Positions 1-6,925 of a stretch of 64,000 nucleotides of DNA are shown piece by piece; position 1 is the stretch's first letter; each line of letters begins with the position of its first letter. Position numbers and translations under genes: made by a program. The stretch spans positions 62,001-126,000 of the forward strand of contig NZ_KE150458.1 of the NCBI RefSeq assembly GCF_000411455.1, in the 5' to 3' direction. This stretch comes from Microbacterium sp. oral taxon 186 str. F0373. GTDB lineage: Bacteria > Actinomycetota > Actinomycetes > Actinomycetales > Microbacteriaceae. A model generated the notes under the pieces. That model made no database searches. It was not told where the DNA came from and saw only the letters and a program-made list of their open reading frames with translations.

Positions 1-1
1 T

Positions 2-658
2 CAGAAGACCGGTGACGGCGGGTGTGCCCTCGGCGTCGTCCTCGAAGACGAAGGATGCCGGGTCGACCCCGCCGAGAACGACGGTCGTCTCGAAGCGCCA
101 CAGCGGATCGGATCCGATGGCGGTGCTCCAGCGTCGCAGCAGCCCGAAGGGCAGGAGCCCGGTCGCTTCCGCCCGATCCAGGAGGCGCTCGGCGTCGTCG
201 CGCACCTGCGCGGAGGTCCGCATGGGCAGTCCCGCGTCACGGATCACGGTCACCGGGAGATCGTGGACCGCCGCGATCGCGGCGGCCAGAGCGGTGGCGA
301 CGCCCCGCCCCGCGGGCACGTGGGCCGCATCGACCCGATAGCCCGGCAGCAGCGTCTGGACGAGGGCGCTGCGACCGTCGACCGTCGTCTGGCCCAGAAC
401 ATCGGGGGCGCCGAACGGCAGCACACCCCGCACGCCGGCGGTCAGCGACGTCAGGGCACGCGCCTCGGACAGCAGATCCTGCTCCGCCTGGTCGTTGACG
501 GGCACACGCACCACGACCCGCCGGCCGTCGTCGAGCGTGGCGATGGCGCTGTCGTAGCGGCCGGAGACGCCCTCGGTCAGCGGCGCCACACCGACCACCG
601 CGACGCGGGGAAGGGCCGACGTGACCGACGCGGCTAGAGTGAGAGGTGAGCGTGCCAT
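2..658 (-). CDS. Phosphotransferase (aminoglycoside/macrolide kinase-like), partial
   Basis: The reading frame is open from an ATG at 658 to the left edge, giving about 219 residues with no stop, so the C-terminal half lies outside. The visible part looks like the N-lobe and hinge of the APH/choline-kinase fold: a strand-rich start with GRYDSAIATLDDG and RRVVVRVPV, then a helix, then a GYRVDAAHVPAG hinge-like stretch. The catalytic HGD loop and DFG-like motif would be beyond the edge and cannot be checked. It diverges from nudC across 65 bases. A drug kinase is possible, but genes of this type beside nudC/uvrD2 are common in this family and their substrate is unknown. Confidence 0.65.
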   Translation of the reverse strand, partial: MARSPLTLAASVTSALPRVAVVGVAPLTEGVSGRYDSAIATLDDGRRVVVRVPVNDQAEQDLLSEARALTSLTAGVRGVLPFGAPDVLGQTTVDGRSALVQTLLPGYRVDAAHVPAGRGVATALAAAIAAVHDLPVTVIRDAGLPMRTSAQVRDDAERLLDRAEATGLLPFGLLRRWSTAIGSDPLWRFETTVVLGGVDPASFVFEDDAEGTPAVTGLL

Positions 659-723
659 GCCCCCAGGGTAGGTGTGCCGCGCCCCGTCCCCGTGTGCGCC
701 ACGCCCGTCGAGGAAGGTCCCGG

Positions 724-1656
724 ATGTCGCCATCGGCTGAGCCGCCTGTTCCCGTGCGTCCTCCCGCGCTTGCGCGCGGCGGTATCGACCGCTGCGCCGA
801 CGAACGCAGCGCACCGGATCTGCTCGCGCGTCTGCGGGGCGAGGCGCCGACGCGGGTTGTCGCGGTGCACGGCGATCGCGCGCCGCTCGACGGCGACGGC
901 GCTCTGCTGACGGTACCCGTCGGACACATCCGCGAGGGGGTGTCGTGGGCGTTCCTTGGGCGGGATGCCGAGGGAGCGGCAGTGCTGCTCGCGGCGTCCG
1001 GCGCCGACGAGGACATCCCCGTGGCCGCGCATCCCGCCGACGCGTGGGGGTCGTTGCGCGCGATCGGCGGCGAGATGTCGGCCACGGACGCCGGGCTGCT
1101 CGTCGAGGCGGTCGCCCTCGGGCGTTGGCTGGTCGAGGCGCCCTTCTGCTCCCGCTGCGGTGCGCGCACCGAGGAGCGCACGGGTGGGTGGGCGCGTCAC
1201 TGTCCGGTGTGCGGGCGCGAGCACTTTCCGCGCACCGACCCCGCCGTCATCGTCGCCGTGATCTCTCCGGACGGCTCGTCGCTGCTGCTGGGCAAGAACG
1301 CGCTGTGGGCGGATCGCAATCTCTACTCGACGTTCGCGGGCTTCGTCGAGGCGGGGGAGTCGCTGGAATCGGCGATCGTCCGCGAGGTGCAGGAGGAAGC
1401 CGGCGTGCTCGTCGAGGCGCTGCAGTACCGGGGGTCTCAGTCCTGGCCCTACCCTCGGTCACTCATGCTCGGCTTCCATGCGACGGCGGCGGACATTTCC
1501 GCGGCCCGCGCCGACGGCGAGGAGATCGTCGACGTGCGGTGGTTCTCGCGCGAGGAGATCCGTGCGGCGCTGCGCGGCGACGGCGACATCCTGCTTCCCG
1601 GCACGACGTCCATCGCGCACCGGCTGATCGCCGACTGGGCGGGGGACCCGGCGTGA
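724..1656 (+). CDS. nudC: NAD(+)/NADH diphosphatase NudC
   Basis: This 310-residue protein should hydrolyse NAD(H) to NMN(H) and AMP and may remove NAD caps from RNA. The order is an N-terminal domain, a zinc ribbon with Cys142/Cys145 and Cys160/Cys163, then a complete Nudix box at about 206-228 (GFVEAGES...REVQEEAGV). It is followed by the NudC-type signature SQSWPYPRS near 239, which separates NADH pyrophosphatases from other Nudix enzymes. The ATG at 724 is chosen because GAGGAAGG lies just upstream; the frame is open further upstream but that stretch is low in conserved sequence. Its stop overlaps the start of the helicase gene (GTGA), so the two are probably co-translated. Confidence 0.93.
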   Translation: MSPSAEPPVPVRPPALARGGIDRCADERSAPDLLARLRGEAPTRVVAVHGDRAPLDGDGALLTVPVGHIREGVSWAFLGRDAEGAAVLLAASGADEDIPVAAHPADAWGSLRAIGGEMSATDAGLLVEAVALGRWLVEAPFCSRCGARTEERTGGWARHCPVCGREHFPRTDPAVIVAVISPDGSSLLLGKNALWADRNLYSTFAGFVEAGESLESAIVREVQEEAGVLVEALQYRGSQSWPYPRSLMLGFHATAADISAARADGEEIVDVRWFSREEIRAALRGDGDILLPGTTSIAHRLIADWAGDPA

Positions 1657-3368
1657 GCGGACGTGCGCTTGAGGGCCTCGACGACGAGCAGCGGGTCGCG
1701 GCGGCGATGCTGCGTGGACCGGTCTGCGTGCTCGCGGGAGCCGGCACCGGCAAGACACGCGTGATCACCCACCGCATCGCCCACGGGGTCGACACCGGCG
1801 CCTACTCTCCATCGCGGGTGATGGCGGTGACCTTCACGGCGAAGGCGGCGGGGGAGATGCGCGGGCGTCTGCGGGCGCTCGGTGTCGAAGGGGTCGCGGC
1901 GCGCACGTTTCACGCGACCGCGCTGGCGCAACTGAACTTCTTCTGGCCGCAGCTCGCCCGCGATACGGCGCCGTCGATCATCGACAACAAGGTGCGTGTG
2001 CTCGGGCAGGCCGCCGACAGCCTCGGCCTCCGTCTGGACGGCACCACCCTGCGCGACGTCGCCAGCCGCATCGAGTGGCGGAAGGTCGCGATGCGAACGA
2101 TCGATCAGGATGCCGCTGCGCACCCCGAGGGCCTCGGCAACACGCTGGATGCGCAGGTGCTGGCGGATCTGCAGCGGCGCTACGAGAAGGTCAAGGACGA
2201 GCGGCGTCAACTGGACTTCGAAGACGTGCTGCTGGCGTGCGCCGGGATGCTGGAATCGGAGCCGCGGGTCGCAGCCGCGGTGCATGAGCAGTATCGCCAT
2301 CTGACGGTCGATGAGTTCCAAGACGTCTCGCCCGTGCAGCACCGCCTGCTGGAGCTCTGGCTCGGGGATCGGCGCGATATCTGCGTCGTCGGCGACGCGA
2401 GCCAGACCATCTACTCGTTCGCCGGGGCCGACCCGCGCTACCTGCTCGGATTCCCGGACCGTTACGAGGAGGCCACCGTGGTGCGCCTCGAACGCAACTA
2501 TCGCTCCGACCCGGCGATTCTCGGGGTCGCGAACGCGCTCATGCGCGGCCGACCGGGCGCCCTCGCGCTGCGTTCGGATCGTTCAGCCGGCCCCGTCCCG
2601 TCGGTCACCGCCTATGACGACGATCAGGCGGAGGCCGAAGGTGTGGCGACGGCGGTGGCCGCCCAGCTCGCGTCGGGCATCGAGCCGAACGAGATCGCCG
2701 TGCTGTATCGAGCCAACGCGCAATCGGCGCCCGTGCTCTCGGCCCTGGCCGCGCGCGGAATCGCCGCGACCGTTCTCGGCGGCAAGCGGTTCTTCGATCT
2801 GCCCGAAGTGCGTCAGGCGGTCTCGCTGCTGCGGGGCGCCTCCGTCGCGCCCACCCCGAACGGTCTGGTCGCGGCGGTGCGCGACGTGCTGCGCTCGGTC
2901 GGCCTGACCGATGATCCGCCTCCGGCCGGCGGAGCGCTGCGTGACGCCTGGGAGGCACGCGCCGCCGTCCTGCGTCTGGCCGAGCAGGCGCCGGAGGGCA
3001 CCACTTTGCGGGCATTCACCGACGAGCTGATGGTGCGCGGACGCGGTCAGCATGAACCCACCCTGCGCACCGTGACACTCGCCACGCTGCATGCGGCCAA
3101 AGGCCTGGAATGGGATCACGTCCATCTCCTCGGCCTCGCGGAAGGACTCCTGCCGATCTCCTACGCCACCGGTTTCGACGAGATCGACGAGGAACGACGA
3201 CTCGCGTACGTCGGCGTCACGCGGGCTGCGCGTACCCTCTCGATGAGCTGGTCGCAACGGTCGGGATCGCGCTCACGTCAGCGCTCCCGCTTCCTTCAGG
3301 AGATCGGCACAGGCACTGTGCGTGCGGCCGGTGCGCATGCCACGTCCGCCGGACGTGGGAGAGGCTGA
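1653..3368 (+). CDS. uvrD2: UvrD2-like superfamily 1 DNA helicase
   Basis: A 571-residue ATP-dependent 3'-5' DNA helicase of the UvrD/PcrA family. Motifs in order: Walker A GAGTGKT with Lys34, DEFQDVSP (motif II), VVGDASQTIYSFAGAD (III), ERNYRSD (IV), LHAAKGLEWDHV (V) and RRLAYVGVTRA (VI, about 515-525). It is shorter than mycobacterial UvrD2, about 700 residues, and ends soon after motif VI in an Arg/Ser/Gly-rich tail, so the HRDC and four-cysteine domains of that enzyme are missing. The GTG start overlaps the nudC stop by 4 bases. The last 152 bases overlap the convergent gene on the minus strand. Confidence 0.9.
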   Translation: MSGRALEGLDDEQRVAAAMLRGPVCVLAGAGTGKTRVITHRIAHGVDTGAYSPSRVMAVTFTAKAAGEMRGRLRALGVEGVAARTFHATALAQLNFFWPQLARDTAPSIIDNKVRVLGQAADSLGLRLDGTTLRDVASRIEWRKVAMRTIDQDAAAHPEGLGNTLDAQVLADLQRRYEKVKDERRQLDFEDVLLACAGMLESEPRVAAAVHEQYRHLTVDEFQDVSPVQHRLLELWLGDRRDICVVGDASQTIYSFAGADPRYLLGFPDRYEEATVVRLERNYRSDPAILGVANALMRGRPGALALRSDRSAGPVPSVTAYDDDQAEAEGVATAVAAQLASGIEPNEIAVLYRANAQSAPVLSALAARGIAATVLGGKRFFDLPEVRQAVSLLRGASVAPTPNGLVAAVRDVLRSVGLTDDPPPAGGALRDAWEARAAVLRLAEQAPEGTTLRAFTDELMVRGRGQHEPTLRTVTLATLHAAKGLEWDHVHLLGLAEGLLPISYATGFDEIDEERRLAYVGVTRAARTLSMSWSQRSGSRSRQRSRFLQEIGTGTVRAAGAHATSAGRGRG

Positions 3369-4098
3369 GCCCGACCGACATGCTCGTATGCACCTCCCCG
3401 GAGCGCTCCGTGGGCGCGTCCAGGGCGTCGCGCAGGAGCCGGCCGGTGAGGACTCCGGCTTCGATCAGCAGACCGGGATCCGTGCGCACCGGATCACGAC
3501 CGAGTAACTGGGCGGCGATGAGCGGCCACTGCGGGTCCTCGGCGGTGCGGCGTGCGTGCTCGCACGCGGTGCACGCCGTCGCACCGGGGATGACCACGGG
3601 TCCGACGCGCACGCGGTCACCGGCGAGCTCGATGGGGATGTGGGTGACGTCGGCGCGCATGAGCCGCGCGGCGCGGCGCGGGTCCATGAGCCGGTCGGCG
3701 ACGACGATCACCGGCACCCCGCGCTGCGGCGCGTCGGCGGCCCAGGTGCTGATCGAGACGCGCGCCAGGCCTGCGGCGTCCCACCCTGCCAGCAGCGCTT
3801 CACGCTCGGCGCTCGTCAGCGACTCGGGCACCTCCACCCCCACGGCACGCGGGGTCGGTGGTTCTCGGATCAGGGCCTGCTCGATTCGTCCCGTGAACTC
3901 CGCGGCCTCCGCAGACGTGGCCCCGAAGCTGCGTGCCAGAGGTCCCAGTCCCGCATCGGCCACGCCGTCGGCAAGGGCGTCGAGGAGGCGCTCCTGCCAA
4001 GGGAGCACGCCGTCGACGCGGATCGCCGGATCCGTGCCGAGCTGGAGACTCGAGGGCGTGCGCCACAGCGGCGGGGACGAAGCGGCCAAGCGGAGCAT
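3217..4098 (-). CDS. ThiF/E1-like protein, possible TOMM cyclodehydratase relative
   Basis: A 293-residue protein with an N-terminal winged-helix-like part and a CTAC pair at 176-179, matched near the C-terminus by CLC at 262-264. A CxxC plus CxC tetrad is the zinc site of E1-like partner proteins of azoline/RiPP cyclodehydratases and related actinobacterial proteins that sit next to uvrD2. The ATP-binding GxGxxG loop of true E1 enzymes is not obvious, so it may be a peptide-binding rather than an adenylating protein. No YcaO partner or precursor peptide is near. ATG at 4098 is chosen; the frame is open further upstream but there overlaps the next gene. The final 51 codons lie antisense to the uvrD2 tail. 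Confidence 0.6.
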   Translation of the reverse strand: MLRLAASSPPLWRTPSSLQLGTDPAIRVDGVLPWQERLLDALADGVADAGLGPLARSFGATSAEAAEFTGRIEQALIREPPTPRAVGVEVPESLTSAEREALLAGWDAAGLARVSISTWAADAPQRGVPVIVVADRLMDPRRAARLMRADVTHIPIELAGDRVRVGPVVIPGATACTACEHARRTAEDPQWPLIAAQLLGRDPVRTDPGLLIEAGVLTGRLLRDALDAPTERSGEVHTSMSVGLSLSHVRRTWHAHRPHAQCLCRSPEGSGSADVSAIPTVATSSSRGYAQPA

Positions 4099-4198
4099 GT
4101 CCCGATTCTGAGGCGAGACGGGCCCCCGTGCCGCGACTTTCCACAGCCGCGACACGTGCGGGTGTCCAGACCGGTGAGGGGGAGGAGGCCCCGTCGGA

Positions 4199-5608
4199 TC
4201 ACACCGGGCGCGGATCCTCCGGACCGTCGTCGTCGGAGGCTTGCGCGCCGGGTTCGCCGGTGGCGTGCTCCGCCTCCTCGGCCGCTTCGGCCAGCAGTGC
4301 GTCCAGCGCCTCGTCGAGGGCGTCCCGTTCGGGGTCCTCGCCGCGCTCGTGGGCCACCAGACGCGCCACGAGCGCCTGCGGGTCGTCGATGTCACTCGCC
4401 CCCGGCATGAGGTCGGGGTAGTCCCAGAGTCGGTCGCGGGCCTCGATGCCCACGGCATCCGTCACGGCGCGCCACATCGCCGCCGCTTCGCGCAGTCGTC
4501 GCGGGCGCAGCTCCAACCCGACGAGGGAGGCCATCGCCTGCTCGGCGGGACCGCCCACGGCTCGCCGGCGACGCACGGCCTCGGCGATCTTCGCCGCGGC
4601 GGGAAGGCGCGAGGTCGCGTCGGCGGTCACGACATCCACCCAGCCTTCGATGGTCGCCAGGAGGTTCTCGAGCCGAACAAGCGCAGCATCCTGCGCGGGC
4701 GTGCGTTGAGGAAGCAGCGCCCCGGACTCGAGGGCGGAGCGCAGCTCCTCCGGTGAGGACGGGTCGAAGCGCGACGCGAGGTCTTCGAGGGCGGTGGTGT
4801 CGACGTGGATGCCGCGGGCGAACTCGGTCACCTGGGTGATCACGTGCAGCCGCAGCCATCGGGCGTGGCGGAAGAGGCGAGCGTGCGCGAGTTCACGGGT
4901 TCCGAGATACAGCGCGAGCTGGTCGTCGGTCACGTCCAGGTCACGGGCGAAGTCGGTGAAGTTCTGCGGCAGGATCGCCGCGACGCCGTCGGGCATGACG
5001 GGAATGCCGACATCGCCGCCGGACACCACCTCCTGCGACAGGCGTCCGATGACGCCGCCGAGCTGAGCGGCGAACAGCGAACCGCCCACGCGTCGCATGA
5101 ACGTGCCCGCTCCGGCGACGAGCTGTCGCATCTCCTCCGGGGTCTGCTCGTCGATCGCGGCCGTCAGCGCCCCCGCGATCGAGTCGGCGACGGGCTCGGC
5201 GAGCTCCTGCCAGACCGGAAGCGTCGTCTCGACCCACTGTCCGCGGGTCATGGCCTGCGCCGGGGCCGCAAGGTCCGAGATCGTCGTGGCCTCGCTCAGC
5301 CAGAGGGTTGCGAGGGCGAAGGCCTGATCGAAGTCGTGGCGAGCGCCCGTCGTGATACCGAGCCCGTCCTTGTTCGCCAGGTGCAGAGCCTGCGTCTTCG
5401 CCGCGCTCCAGTCGATGCCGTCATCGCTGCCGGTGGCGAAGGCGTGCTGCATCTGCGCCATCATCTGCTGCAGCATGGCGGGATCCACGCCCATGCGCGA
5501 GAGGTTCTCGAGCTGTTCGGGGTCAAGGCCTGCGCCTCCACCACCGAGCAGGTTCCGCAGCAGTTCTTGGAAGTCGTCTTCGGGGCGGTCGGGAGTCTCA
5601 TCAGCCAT
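4199..5608 (-). CDS. Zincin-like (putative metalloprotease/hydrolase) protein
   Basis: A 469-residue protein resembling the actinobacterial zincin_2 / putative hydrolase family (the neighbour divergent from the PDZ protease in mycobacteria). The N-terminus is Gly/Gln/Met-rich (ELLRNLLGGGGAG, MLQQMMAQMQ). The middle carries the family-like region TRELAHARLFRHARWLRLHVITQV. A textbook HExxH site is not present, so catalytic activity is not shown. The C-terminus is acidic and Ala-rich. It diverges from the PDZ/Lon-type protease across 135 bases, an arrangement conserved in actinobacteria that suggests a shared envelope or quality-control role. Confidence 0.7.
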   Translation of the reverse strand: MADETPDRPEDDFQELLRNLLGGGGAGLDPEQLENLSRMGVDPAMLQQMMAQMQHAFATGSDDGIDWSAAKTQALHLANKDGLGITTGARHDFDQAFALATLWLSEATTISDLAAPAQAMTRGQWVETTLPVWQELAEPVADSIAGALTAAIDEQTPEEMRQLVAGAGTFMRRVGGSLFAAQLGGVIGRLSQEVVSGGDVGIPVMPDGVAAILPQNFTDFARDLDVTDDQLALYLGTRELAHARLFRHARWLRLHVITQVTEFARGIHVDTTALEDLASRFDPSSPEELRSALESGALLPQRTPAQDAALVRLENLLATIEGWVDVVTADATSRLPAAAKIAEAVRRRRAVGGPAEQAMASLVGLELRPRRLREAAAMWRAVTDAVGIEARDRLWDYPDLMPGASDIDDPQALVARLVAHERGEDPERDALDEALDALLAEAAEEAEHATGEPGAQASDDDGPEDPRPV

Positions 5609-5743
5609 ATCAGGCGCCTTTCAGCAGGCGGATACCGTCGCGTTCTACGCTAATGGCTGGACTTCCCCGCACGGCCGCCTCGGCCCGCCACGGAGGATGT
5701 CCCGTGTACGCCGATCGCGAACGATCGGCCGGGAGGATCTGCT

Positions 5744-6862
5744 GTGGCACTGTTCGACGAGGGCACGACCGTCGTGCCCGCTCGCCGCCGTCCGGTGTCC
5801 CGCCCCCTGCGCGTCGGAGTCTGGGCTCTCGCTGTCGCCCTCGTGGCGTTGCTGACGCTCACACTGCTGCCGAGCACCTACGTCATTCAGCGTCCGGGCC
5901 CCGTCTTCAACACGCTGGGGTCGGCCCCGGACTCCTCGGGCGCCGATGTGCCGCTGATCACCGTGAAAGGCGCGCCGACCTTCCCCACCTCCGGTGCACT
6001 GGACCTGCTGACGGTGCAGGTCGTCGGCAATCGCGAACGCACCCCGTCGTGGTTCGAGCTCGCCCTCGCCTGGTTCGACCCCGCGAAGGCGGTGCTGCCG
6101 CTGGACGACGTCTTCCCGCAGGGGCAGACGACGCAGCAGCGCAACCAGGAGAGCGCGGTGATGATGGTCGACTCGCAGAAGGAGGCGACGGCTGCCGCTC
6201 TCACGCAGCTCGGCTACGACGTCAAGCCGATGGTGGAGGTTTACGCACTCACCGACGACTCCGCAGCGCAAGGCATCCTGCAGAAGGGTGACGTCATCCG
6301 CAGCGCGAACGGTCAGGCGATCACCGAGACCGATCAACTGCGCACCATCATCAACGCCGGTGCGGGCGCTCCCGTGCGACTCGCGATCGAGCGCTCCGGC
6401 GCGAGCGAGAACGTCGAGGTGACCCCCAAGCAGGCGACCGTCGACGGCAAGAGCACGTGGCTCGTCGGCATCTCGACGATGCACGACTACGACTTCCCGA
6501 TCGACGTCACCCTCCAGCTCAACAACGTCGGCGGGCCCAGCGCCGGCATGATGTTCGCCCTGGGGATCATCGACACGCTCAGCGATGGGAACCTCAACGG
6601 CGGCGCACAGGTCGCCGGCACCGGGACGATCGACGCCGCCGGCACCGTCGGGCCGATCGGTGGCATCCGCCAGAAGATGTACGGCGCGGTCGGCGCCGGA
6701 GCGACGTACTTCCTCGCCCCCAGAGACAACTGCGACGAAGTGGTCGGTCACGTGCCGTCCGGTCTTCGCGTGTTCTCGGTCGCCACGCTCAAGGACTCGC
6801 TGCAGGTGCTGTCGACGATCCGCGACAAGGGCGACCTGGACGCGCTGCCGACCTGCCGCTGA
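5744..6862 (+). CDS. PDZ/Lon-type membrane serine protease (YlbL-like)
   Basis: A 372-residue protein with a basic cytoplasmic start, one membrane helix (about 23-45), a PDZ domain (about 165-225) and a C-terminal Lon protease-like (S16) domain. The Ser-Lys catalytic dyad is visible: Ser266 in NNVGGPSAGMM and Lys311 in GGIRQKMYGA. It would cleave envelope proteins on the outer face of the membrane, the PDZ domain choosing substrates. GTG at 5744 is preceded by GGGAGGA at good spacing. It is followed after 63 bases by the UPF0182 gene on the same strand, an order conserved in actinobacteria. Confidence 0.87.
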   Translation: MALFDEGTTVVPARRRPVSRPLRVGVWALAVALVALLTLTLLPSTYVIQRPGPVFNTLGSAPDSSGADVPLITVKGAPTFPTSGALDLLTVQVVGNRERTPSWFELALAWFDPAKAVLPLDDVFPQGQTTQQRNQESAVMMVDSQKEATAAALTQLGYDVKPMVEVYALTDDSAAQGILQKGDVIRSANGQAITETDQLRTIINAGAGAPVRLAIERSGASENVEVTPKQATVDGKSTWLVGISTMHDYDFPIDVTLQLNNVGGPSAGMMFALGIIDTLSDGNLNGGAQVAGTGTIDAAGTVGPIGGIRQKMYGAVGAGATYFLAPRDNCDEVVGHVPSGLRVFSVATLKDSLQVLSTIRDKGDLDALPTCR

Positions 6863-6925
6863 GCTCACGGCATCCTGGAAGGTTGGTCGGCGTCCCGCCA
6901 GAATCACCCCACCTAGGATGGTGGT

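Noticed and set aside
1449-2342. 297-residue minus-strand frame under nudC/uvrD2
   Set aside because: Antisense to conserved helicase and Nudix motifs.
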